DNA of 64,000 nucleotides from Ypsolopha sequella (taxonomy: Eukaryota > Arthropoda > Insecta > Lepidoptera > Ypsolophidae). Shown here in pieces: positions 35,194 through 45,504 of this stretch (position 1 is its first letter; every line of letters begins with the position of its first letter). The stretch covers positions 16,197,280 to 16,261,279 of the forward strand of contig OW203998.1 of assembly GCA_934047225.1 (NCBI GenBank). The letters are read 5' to 3'. The notes beneath the pieces were generated by a model. The model did no database searches, was not told where the DNA came from, and was given only the letters and a program-made list of their open reading frames with translations. The position numbers and the translations under genes were made by a program.

Positions 35194-38100
35194 TTAGACA
35201 GAGATGAAAGTATTGATCCAGTCGATGTAGGAGGTAACCCTGGCGAAGGCGGCAGGTAAACCGACCTGGCAGCCGTACTCAGATCCGTATGAAGTCACAC
35301 CAACCTGGAGATTAACAGTAAGGAATTAATTTCAGTTATCCTTCGGAACATGAAAACATTACTGGAAGACATTGAGACATTTTATTGACTAAATATTAAA
35401 GCAGATTCGGATGGCTTTAATTTTGGCTTAAGTGCTGCCAAAACCAATTTTTTTGTTGGAACATTTTCGTTATAGTTATGTTACTGTTAAGATCAGAAGC
35501 ATTGGAAAAAGTTAAGTTTTGAAAGCATTGAAAATAGCCTTCAGAATATAATTTACCATTCACTGTAGTTATTTTAATTCTTTTGTGCACAACAAAACAT
35601 TATACATGAACAATTACAGAGAACAGAATGCATATTGGCGAGCTTATCTATAATAAGGAATTTCTTCCAGCAAAACCATCTTGATAGGAAAATCACATTT
35701 ATCAAAGTAGGTAATCATACACAAAGAGAAAAAGAAGTATACACATACCTACATAGAAGAAAAAGCCTAATCATGTTATAAAATATATACTTACTACAAG
35801 TACACACGATAAAATATTATAAATAGGTATACATAGTAGAAAACATGACTTCCAACATGTATGACTTGTTATAAAATACAACTTTACATGATTATCATGG
35901 TATGAGGGTCAGTTCATGAGCAGAAAGAAGCTCTTTTGTGTCAAAGAGAGGTTTCTGTTGTGTCGAGAGTCGAGAGACACCCAATTTTATGCAGTGAATA
36001 AAAATAAATAAAAAAGGTAACTGACCAATACTCTCCTGCCATTACTAGTGACGGCAAGAGGACCGCCGGAGTCACCACCACAGGTGTTCTGGCCATTGGC
36101 GCCGCTGGTGCAAATATTGGTGGCGTGAACAAACGTGCCGTAGACAGACGCACATTCCTCGTTCGTGATGACGGGAATGTTCACCCAGCTGATTTGCGCG
36201 TTGATGTTCATTAAGGTACCTAAAGGGACAGTTATTGGAAAATTAAGTACTAGGTTTTTCACTTTGATCACGTAGTTGTATAAATAATATTGTATAATAA
36301 TTATCAAGTCGGAATAGGTAGAGTTTTTAAGAAAATACGTAGACCATAACGTGGATATGGCTATAGTACTTGTAACTTAACTTGTAATTTAAAATGTTAC
36401 TTATGAATTTCTGATACGCATCTTCCAAAAAATCATTAAACTTTAGGAAAATATCAAAATTTGCATGATAAAATTATTATATTGTGAAACATAAAAACAT
36501 ACCATCAGAAGTCAATCCGTAACCAGAAGCCAGAGCCACCTCTCCGACAAAAAGTTGATCAATTTCATTTCCAGATGGCAAAGCAATGGGTTGGATCACG
36601 TCTAGAACAAAAAAAAATTACCATTAATGTTTCAAACTAACACAAAAAATAAATGTTGACAAAACTTTATAATAAGTGTTTGTCGTTGGCAAAATTATTA
36701 ATTTTCCATTCAGGATGGACGACAATATCGTTGCTGTTAATTCTCTACACCATAAAGGATTAAAGTTATCAAGTAAATAAAGTGACACATTTGAGAAAAA
36801 TTGGTACTAAGTAACTTACCACTGAGGGCCACGGTGGGAATTCGGAGAACAGCAATGTCATTAGCAGCGGTGTTAGGATTCCAGAATGGATTCACGGCAA
36901 TGTCGTTGCTGTTGACCCTTGTACCACCATAGTACAGTGTGTTGGATCCAAGGACGACGATGAAGGAGCTAGCAGTGGTAACACCATCGTAGTAGCAGTG
37001 AGCAGCGGTCAGAACGTGGCTATTACCGATGAGGGTAGCACCGCACACGGAAGAGAAGCTCCCTATGATAACGATGATAAGACCTACCTAGATTGATAAA
37101 GGACAACATTAATTAGTATCAACGAACAATATGCGTTTAAGATGATTTTCCTTTAAAGTAAAACTAGCTAACGCCCCGCGGCATTGCTTTTGGAATCTGT
37201 TTCTCCCGATTCAGTGGGAATTTCCTAAAATCCCTTTTAGCGGATATCTACGTTATACAAGGAAACTACAGTCCAAATTTCATGTTCCTAAGTCCAGGTG
37301 TTTGGTCTGGACGTTGATAAATTAGTCAGTCAGTCAGTGAGGGTATTCGTTTATATTTATATACCAGCTTTTGCCTGGCTTCGCCCGCATTTATTTAGTT
37401 TTTATGTAGTCCTGTCGAATCTGTCAATATTTTCCGGACCATTAATTTTAAAAAACGTACTCGACTTAATTTATATTATTTTTGTTTGTCATGAACTATT
37501 TTCTAGTTCTTAGTAACAAAAATTTCATAGCTTAGGCCATTGCAGAGATTAAGTTAGTGTAATAAGTAAAAATAATAAGTTTTAAATAGTACCAAAAAAA
37601 CTTTAATTTTTTCGGAGTAAAAAAGTTAAAAGCACAGATAGACATATTCAGCTATTTTTTTAAATGATTTTAGATGTATTAATTCAATTCAAATAAAACC
37701 AATTTATTGATACACCAAACATCATCCAAATCCGATTACCGTTTTGGAGCTTTTTAATACCAATATAGAACACAAACACACACACGAAAACACGAAATTT
37801 TAATTTAAAAAACATCAGACGTTACAAATTTGGGCTCTTTTGATCCCACTGCCAAGGATCTTAGGTGTGATTTTAACATTATGCCAATCAGCAAACCAAA
37901 TTTAATTTAAATATGATTTCTAATTACAGAGTTAGATATAATTACTATAACAAAGAAACTGTGCCTTTTTTGGGATATAAAGTATTTTTTTATGTTCCTT
38001 CAGGACCTAGGATATCTCTGTATAAAACTTCATCAATATCCGTTCAGCCGTTTAACAGAATTACGCTTCAGATATATCTCACGGGAATCATGCATTTTTC

Positions 38101-39016
38101 TGGAATAAAAAGTAGCCTATGTTACTCTCCAGCCCATTAACTATGTCTATGCAAAAAAGCACGTTGATGCTTTGCTCCGTTGCTGCGTTAAAGAAGGACA
38201 CACCAACAACCAACAGACACACTTTCACATTTATAATAACAGTTGGGATGGGGATATTATATAGGGGTTATTCCCAGAGCTCCAAAAATTTCGTCCCACG
38301 GCTCCAAAAATTCAATTTAATATTTATTATTATCATAATTTTAGTCTCGTCGGCTCCAAAAGATTAACTGTACATATTATTATATGCAGAACAGGACGAA
38401 CACATAGTTTTACCAAAAGCTAGATCCATAAACACCCGTGGCAAGTGGCGCGGCGCTGAAGCGCGTTAGAGTGGTAGAGTGTGATCAAATCACTTAATTT
38501 TTTAATTATTTATCCATCTACGTTTTTATATATTATAAGACGGTGCATCAGTTTACTATGTCGTAATTGGCGCCCTCATTGAGAAAAGAAACGCTTCGTA
38601 GTGCACTGTAGTATATTTATATGCTTCTAATTGAATTAGTTATTTATGTACAATGTGACAGTACATGATAGCTTTTGGAGCCGGTGAGAAATGAATATTT
38701 TCTAAAAATGAATTTTTGGAGTCATGGGAATCTCTATATGAAATTTTATTTATTTGAGAACAATGGATTTTGGAGTCCTGGGAATAACCCTTATATAGAT
38801 AGACATATATACCTGGTATGGGACTTGAGAGATGTCAACGTTTGAGCCACCAACAATTCTGGTTTTAGACTCTTCAGCTGCTTTAATCCTCTGGGCCCGA
38901 GGAATACCTTCTCTCAAGTGATAGCCAAACACAGTGTTGTCACTGCCAGGCAGGTTAGTGGCAGTTGAAGCCGCAATGGCCACTAGCAAAATCACTGAGC
39001 AGACTAACACCTTCAT
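35194..39016 (-). CDS. Chymotrypsin-like serine protease D
   Basis: Minus-strand five-exon gene: 39016-38813, 37087-36820, 36601-36503, 36219-36026 and 35304-35194 (291 residues). The ATG at 39016 was chosen over one 18 codons upstream because it begins the conserved MKVLVCS signal peptide and follows the TATA box at the same distance as in its paralogues. Activation after Arg53 (R|IVGG). The triad is His in TAAHC, Asp in NDIAVLR and Ser in GDSGGP. Residue 189 is Asn. It differs from C at only a few positions (for example YYDG for QYDG after the His, and NDIAVNP for NDISVNP). Intron 1 has a 526-bp MITE absent from C. It faces gene E head to head over a 3.4-kb spacer. Secreted digestive protease by family. 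Confidence 0.93.
35399..35554. repeat. AAGCCGATTCT-family MITE in gene D intron 4
   Basis: Inverted-repeat element just before exon 5, in the equivalent place to copies in B (7925-8052) and E (45131-45300). Confidence 0.45.
38265..38790. mobile_element. MITE with 8-bp target duplication in gene D intron 1
   Basis: Terminal inverted repeats GGGTTATTCCCAG...CTCCAAAA at both ends, flanked by TTATATAG at 38257-38264 and 38791-38798. Gene C has the same intron position with one TTATATAG and no insert (near 18931), a natural empty site. The 8-bp duplication suggests hAT or another 8-bp superfamily. No transposase ORF in its 526 bp. Confidence 0.8.
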
Positions 39017-39059
39017 TTTCGTGTGATGTTTGAAGATGTCATACCAAAGATTTGTTTCA

Positions 39060-39085
39060 TATTTATACACCGATTAATCTTATCA
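39060..39085 (-). promoter_or_regulatory. Core promoter of protease D: TATA box and GATA-type site
   Basis: Minus-strand TGATAAGA (39085-39078) and TATAAATA (39067-39060), 43 bp before the ATG. Matches B, C and E. Confidence 0.65.
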
Positions 39086-39199
39086 TAACGAACAATTGAT
39101 TTGATTATGAAGACTTAAATATCGACAATAATATAAAATTGTAATTATCATGATGATTCTGAAATTATACGTAAAAAACAAGGAAATAGGAAAAACCTA

Positions 39200-40240
39200 A
39201 TCAGCCTTAAGAGTATGACATAGCCAAAACAAAAACCAGTTCCGGGCGTGGCTTATTCATATTGCGATAGCGCGCGGGGGGAAATCCGTCCCGGTCTCAA
39301 AGCTCGCGTCTTTCATAGCAAAATTATGTGAATAGAGTGGACGAGGTAGGGTCAAAAGTAATACAAATTTTATTTTATCTAATTTATAAGTGTATTTCGA
39401 TCATCGTCATACGGCATTGATCCTACTTGCTATCACGTCGGGACGTAAATTTATTATGGTCGGCTAAAAGTGGTTTTTTGAGTGTTTGATTTATCAGTTG
39501 ACACTCGGAACATTTCAGACACTCCTTTAGAGATACATAATAATATCGTGACGGTTAATTGTCACCATTACCCATGCTTTAAATATTTTTCACCCGTTGA
39601 GCTGGTTTTACACTTGCGGGAAAATAAATTGGACCAATTATTTCTGTACAAAAAATTATTACTAAAGTTGTTATTACAAAAAGTGGAAACTAACAATTAC
39701 TTTCAGAACGAATGCACCACGTCACTATCTATCTCACTGTAGCCTATCTCAATTATGTCGCTATCTCTCTCATTTAACTACGTTTCACTGCGTTACTATG
39801 TCATTCCAACTCATTTTAAATAGCATCACTATTTATCTCACTCTAACGCGTGTCAAATGGCATTTCTAATGAACGTCAAATAGCTTTACTGCCCGCCACT
39901 CTTTCATTCTAAATTCTAATTATTGAAAAAAATACGCAGCTCCTCAGGTAGTAAAATAGCAATAACTTTTTTTTTCAAAAGTAATACACAGAAATTTGCA
40001 GTTCATTTTAAAAACGAGATTTGATGAGCCGTTATTTAAGACAAATTGCTAAACTAACATAGTACCATTTTTTCAGGGTGTGGTGTCGAACTAACCTAAT
40101 TACAAAAAATTTCTCATAAATCGGGTATTTTTTCGTCCGCAACAGTATATATATAAAAAAAATCCTTGAAAAAAGTGCTTGCCTGTATATAGGTAATACG
40201 AGTATAATTCGACTATAATGTTTTTTACAAATAGTATTTT
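39200..40240. other. D-E intergenic spacer, no supported gene
   Basis: After the D promoter the sequence loses similarity to the other upstream regions. There is GC-rich DNA near 39240-39310, then AT-rich DNA. The short ORF at 39482-39742 (86 residues) has no recognisable family. Confidence 0.3.
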
Positions 40241-40244
40241 GTCC

Positions 40245-40362
40245 AACTGAACTTAATTTGAGACATTGGGATACGAGTGCTTGTTTACGAAAAAAAAGTA
40301 GTGAGTTGCATAATAATTTTGCACGAGTGTAGTCTGTCCCAATGTCTAATTATGTTCAGTTA
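40245..40362. repeat. Imperfect inverted repeat, about 36-42 bp arms
   Basis: AACTGAAC, AGACATTGGGA and ACGAGTGC in 40245-40280 return as complements in 40321-40362. Foldback remnant of unknown class. Confidence 0.5.
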
Positions 40363-40741
40363 ACACACAGTAATTTATCTACGACCATCAAAAACATCGT
40401 CTTTGTTTACAATATTTCAACTACATAACAATTTCACGAAAAATTAGAAGAAATTCGTTTATGAACCGAATTCGTTCATGCGTCGTCCCGCTAATGCTGC
40501 TAAGCCAATCAGGATAAAGGGGGCGTGGCTTAAGAAATAAGGTCGGGACTTACTTCTTGCAGAGAATATAAAGTATTACTACGTAAAGAAGCGACACTCA
40601 CCTCCCCGCGCGGGTTTATCGTCCCCCACGGTCCCCCGCAAGTTAGTGGCAAATCTGGTGGCACGCAGAGCTCGAGTACCACTCGTTCACTGCGCGCGTA
40701 TTTTGTTTTTTGTTTTATTACGATACTGATTTTTAATGAAT

Positions 40742-40857
40742 ATGGTTCGTTTTTGTGGTATTTATGATGCATTGAAAACGGAGCAAAAAATAAAGAACGC
40801 AGATTTTTTTTATTTTCTGCCGATGAACTAAAGCAAGGCATTTTCTTTTATGTATTG
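40742..40857 (+). pseudogene. Possible THAP-domain exon, frameshifted
   Basis: MVRFCGIY from the ATG at 40742, then, after a one-base shift near 40766, CIENGAKNKERRFFLF. The order (Cys near the N-terminus, second Cys a few residues on, then an RxFFxF block) resembles the start of a THAP zinc finger, which many DNA transposases carry. No downstream transposase was found. Low certainty. Confidence 0.25.
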
Positions 40858-41296
40858 GTTTAGGACGTTAACTGCAACTCTCAAACAGTTGTCTAACATT
40901 TGGTAAGAATTTCAACATTAAGTTGAATTTTTTTTGCTAAGTTTCTTGCCCTTCTTCTTAAAAATAATCCACAGGGAACCAAATTAAGACCTAGAGATTA
41001 ACCACGCTAAAATTTAGGAAGAGAATCATATAAGTTGCTTAATTATAATGCTGTCCCTCTCGATCGACGACGCTCACACGCTTGCTGCCAGCCCTAGACT
41101 AGCTCACGCACACACACAAGCGTGTGCGGACAAGCCAGATGCGCGCGTCAGAGTGTAGGTAAATAATTTGAGCACGAGGTATGGAGTGTCGGGGGTGTGC
41201 TTCTAGTCTCTGTTGTTAATTGGGTTTCTAGCGGTTTTATAATAAATTGGGCCAATCGCAGCGTAGACTATAATTTCTTTTTTTATGTTTCTTTTT

Positions 41297-41730
41297 CAAG
41301 ATGTCATATCAACACAATGATTTGCCAATTCGAACGAAAACTTCGTTGCCATGATTGGCATTGTGTCTGGATTTGGAAACATACAAGATAGTTGGTTTAA
41401 AAAGGAAGACACAAAAAACATCTATGATAGTACTAGAGTATTAATCTATAATGAACTTTTTGTACTTTATACTTTTATATATTCTGTGCTTTTAGTCTCT
41501 ATAGGCACATAAGCAACCTTCATTTTCAGACAGAATTTACTAAATATGAAATACTGAGTTGGAACAGTGTTCCGATAATCACAAATGAAGAATATCGATC
41601 ATTCTGAGCCATTATCTGCACCATTTATGAAGCCGGTATGAGTCCTTCTTTAGAAGATTCTAGAGGGCGTCTTGCAGTTAACTTACAATGGAATAAAAAT
41701 ATGGGTAAGTTTGATTTCAAGCTATTGTAG
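41297..41730 (+). pseudogene. Decayed copy of protease A exons 3-4
   Basis: 41297-41395 matches gene A exon 3 (shared TGATTGGCATTGTGTCTGGA) with small deletions. 41528-41702 matches exon 4, from CAGACAGAATTTACT to AATATGGGTAAGTTTGATTT. Damage seen: frame losses in exon 3, Cys to Tyr after NEE, a stop where Phe stood in the next codons, loss of the cysteine before the active site, and GDSGGP replaced by EDSRGR. The intron after it also matches gene A intron 4. Exons 1, 2 and 5 were not found. It stands about 700 bp upstream of gene E, as A stands upstream of B. Confidence 0.85.
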
Positions 41731-41808
41731 CGTTTTACTATGCGTAGTTTATCGTTCTTTAAACAGAATAGTATATTAAAAAAATATTTAAACAAAAATT
41801 CTGAATTT

Positions 41809-41937
41809 GAACTGTGAAATCCAAGTCACGATGCTCCGGAAGGACGGTTACCACTCGGTAAATCCGCGTTTCACGTGAACCTGGGTCTCAAGATTAAAAG
41901 GCCAACGTTCTACCGCCTGAGCAGCCACCGCGCCGTT
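41809..41937 (-). repeat. tRNA-derived SINE copy, reverse
   Basis: Complement of the head of the 792 copy: the B-box complement GAACCTGGGTCTC and the A-box complement CGTTCTACCGCCTGAGC. Truncated in the body. Confidence 0.55.
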
Positions 41938-42332
41938 TTAAATAAAGTACTTGTAAGTTTTATTAGAATCTAAATTGTCATTGGTAAAATTGAGCCGTAA
42001 GAAATGACAATTGATGGCTAAAAAGTGCAAGCAATTAGTGCAAAGTGATGGAAAACAAAAGAGTTGTATTTTATTCACATATAACTTTAACCCAACAAGT
42101 CCATTATTTGGATATGGTCGGTTTTTTTGGGTGTCGGTCGATATGACCAGTAAAATTACTACAGATTAAAATAAACAAGTCATGCTTATTGCAAATTTCA
42201 CTATTTGCAGTAATCTAATCAGGAATATTCTTATTTCATTGTTAATGATTTCATTCATGATAATTACAATTTTAATCTGTTAATATAACTTTTCGATATT
42301 TAAGTCCACATAATTAAATAAATTTATCGTAA

Positions 42333-42358
42333 TGATAAGATTAATTGGTGTATAAATA
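42333..42358 (+). promoter_or_regulatory. Core promoter of protease E: GATA-type site plus TATA box
   Basis: TGATAAGA at 42333-42340 and TATAAATA at 42351-42358, 45 bp before the ATG at 42404. Same layout as B, C and D. Confidence 0.65.
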
Positions 42359-42403
42359 TGAAACATATAATTGGGGTCTGACATTTTCAAACATCATAAG
42401 AAA

Positions 42404-45400
42404 ATGAAGGTCTTAGTCTGCTCAGTGATTTTGTTGGTGGCCATTGCGGCTTCAACTGCCACTAACCTGCCTGGCAGTGACAACACTGTGTTTGGCTATC
42501 ACTTGAGAGAGGGTATTCCTCGGGCCCAGAGGATTAAAGCAGCTGAAGAATCTAAAACCAGAATTGTTGGTGGCTCAAACGTTGACATCTCTCAAGTCCC
42601 GTACCAGGTATATCTATCTATCTATCTATTATCCCTATCCCCACTGGAATGCGAAAACGTGTTTGTTGGTTATTAGTTTGTCCTTCTTAAAGCAGCAAGT
42701 GAGTGATAATTTGCATAGACATAGTTTATAGGCCGGAGAGTGACAAAGGTTACTTTTTATCCCGCAAAACTACACGATTCTTATGAGATAGATCTGAATC
42801 GCAATTCTGTAAAACGGCTGAAAGGATATTTATGAAATTGTATGTAGAGATATCTTAGGCCCTGAAATAACATACAAAATACTTTTTAGGAAATTCTCAC
42901 TGAATCGGGAGAAACAGATTCCACACAAGCAACGCCGCGGGGCGTCCGCTAGTTGTAAATAAATATATATAAATATATAGTCACGACATAAATCCTCGAA
43001 GGGGTGTCAGAGGTGCTCCGAGCGTGAACTGTGAAATGCAAGTTACAGTCCATACTCGGTACACCCGCGTTTCACCGAAGATTATTACGTCCCAACGTGA
43101 TGGGTGGTGAGCCCTATCACCGTACTTCGGGCACAAATTCACGCTTTTTAGGGCATGCAGATTTCGTTACGATGTTTTTCTTTTACCGTTCAACATTTCC
43201 GAAAAACTTATTGCTGTATGTCCGACCGGGAGTTGAACCTAGTTCTACTCCTTAGCTTCCGCCACTAGTTCAAAACTTTAAAAGATTTTTTTTTCTATGC
43301 ATATTGTTCGTTGACACTAATTGATGTTGTCCTTTATCAATCTAGGTGGGTCTTATCATCGTAATCATAGGGAGCTTCTCTTCCGTGTGCGGTGCTACCC
43401 TCATCGCTAATAACCTCGTTCTAACCGCTGCTCACTGCCAATACGATGGTGTCACGACTGCTAGCTCCTTCATCGTCGTCCTTGGATCCAACACACTGTA
43501 CTATGGTGGTACAAGGGTCAACAGCAACGACATTTCCGTAAATCCATTCTGGAATCCTAACACCGCTGCTAATGACATTGCTGTTCTCCGAATTCCCACC
43601 GTGGCCCTCAGTGGTAAGTTATTTAGTACCAATTTTTCTCAAATGTGTCACTTTGTTTCCTTGATAACTTCGATGCTTTATAGTGCAGAGAACTAACAGC
43701 AACGATATTGTCGTCCATCCTGAATAGAAAATTAATACTTTTGCCAATAACAAACACTTATATAATAAAGTTTTTTGAAAATTTATCGTTTTGTATTCGT
43801 TTGAAAAATTTACGGTAATTTATTTTTTGTTCTAGACGTGATCCAACCCATTTCTCTGCCATCTGGAAATGAAATTGATCAACTTTTTGTTGGAGAGGTG
43901 GCTCTGGCTTCTGGTTACGGATTGACTTCTGATGGTATGATTTTATGTTTGACAATATTTTTTGATACACTAACCAGTAATACACATACTAAAGGCTCAC
44001 GAGGGCATTATGTCCAAAGAATCTGAAGCAATGAATCTGTCAAAATTTGTTTTTGGGAAGTCTTTTAATGGTTGTGGTTTCGTTAAACTTTGTTCAAAGA
44101 ATTTCTTAATATTCGTTACTTATTTTCTTGGCTTTGGCCAAGGTGACATTACTGAATGACATACTTTACATAATGAATACTTTACTGAATGACAAGAAAT
44201 GTCCAATGAAAGCTTTGGTAATTTATATATTTTTATATAGGTACTTGAAAATTTCTGTATTAAAATTATTTTTATCTATAATTATCAAGGGTTGGAATAA
44301 GTAGAGTTTTTAATAACAAATTCATTACGAAATTTTAAAATATATAAGCCTTTTAATCCTGGGATTGATAAAAATGGCTGTTAAAACTTTTCTTACCCAT
44401 GTTGAACACAAAATTAAAAGGGGAAGCCTAACCTGCTTCCTCTTTCACAAATAGTTGGTTTTTATTAGGAATAAGTATGAAATTTCAAATAGGAACAGTA
44501 CTAGATTTTCTCATGTAAATTTGAATATTTTCTAAAAGTTAAATGATTTTTTGGAAGATCTTAAATTCATGAGTTATTGAAAGTATAATTTCCGCAATTC
44601 TGGCATTTCCTATCGGCTTATCCACGTTATGATCTACGTATCTTCTTAAAAACTCTACCTATTCCGACCTGATAATTATTATACAATATTATTTATACAG
44701 CTACGTGATCAAAGTGAAAAACCTAGTACTAAATTTTCCAATTACTATCCCATCAGGTACCACAATGAACATCAACGCGCAAATCAGCTGGGTGAACATT
44801 CCCGTCATCACGAACGAGGAATGTGCGTCTGTCTACGGCACGTTTGTTCACGCCACCAATATTTGCACCAGCGGCGCCAATGGCCAGAACACCTGTGGTG
44901 GTGACTCCGGCGGCCCTCTTGCCGTCACTAGTAATGGCAGGAGAGTATTGGTCAGTTACCTTTTTTATTTATTTTTATTCACTACCTAAAATACGCGGGA
45001 TTGAAGAAGAATCCTGAACGAAAGATACACTAAAAGTTCAAATCTAAACAATCCAGAATAGCAAAGCGTTTCTGTTCTCTGTATTTGTGTATATATATAA
45101 AATACTTACAGTGAATGTTGTATCAATAGTAAATTATATTCTGAAAGCTTCAAATTTAGTTCTCAGTGCTTTCAAAACTTAATTTTTTCTAAAGCTTCTA
45201 ATCCTTACAGTAACATAACTATAACGAAAATTTTGCAATAAAAATAAAATGGTTTTGGCAGCACTTAAATTAATATTAAAGCCATCCGAATCGGCTTTAA
45301 TATGTAGTCAATAAAATTTTTCATTGTCTTCCTGTAAAGTTTTCATGTTCCGAAGGATCACTGAAGTTAATTCCTTACTGTTATAATCTCCAGGTTGGTG

Positions 45401-45504
45401 TGACTTCATACGGATCTGAGTACGGCTGCCAGGTTGGTTTACCTGCCGCCTTCGCCAGGGTTACCTCCTACATCGACTGGATCAATACTTTCATCTCTGC
45501 CTAA
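42404..45504 (+). CDS. Chymotrypsin-like serine protease E
   Basis: Complete five-exon gene: 42404-42607, 43346-43613, 43836-43934, 44757-44950 and 45394-45504 (291 residues). The ATG at 42404 begins the same MKVLVCS signal peptide as its paralogues. Activation after Arg53. The triad is His in TAAHC, Asp in NDIAVLR and Ser in GDSGGP; residue 189 is Asn. It ends FISA where C and D end FISV. Exon 2 is close to C (QYDG, NDISVNP) but has IANNLVLTA where C and D have IGNSHVLTA; gene A also has ANNL there, so E keeps an ancestral state or has exchanged sequence. Intron 1 carries a reverse SINE (42981-43268). Polyadenylation signal AATAAA just after the stop (about 45521). The 3' flank to about 45870 is shared with C and D. 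Confidence 0.94.
42981..43268 (-). repeat. tRNA-derived SINE, reverse copy in gene E intron 1
   Basis: Near full-length reverse copy of the 792 family: body end CGAAGGGGTGTCAGAGG at the left and the tRNA-like B-box complement GAGTTGAACC near 43231 at the right. Absent from intron 1 of C and D, so it inserted after E separated. Confidence 0.55.
45131..45300. repeat. AAGCCGATTCT-family MITE in gene E intron 4
   Basis: Inverted-repeat unit ending CCGAATCGGCTTTAA, just before exon 5 as in B and D. Confidence 0.45.
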
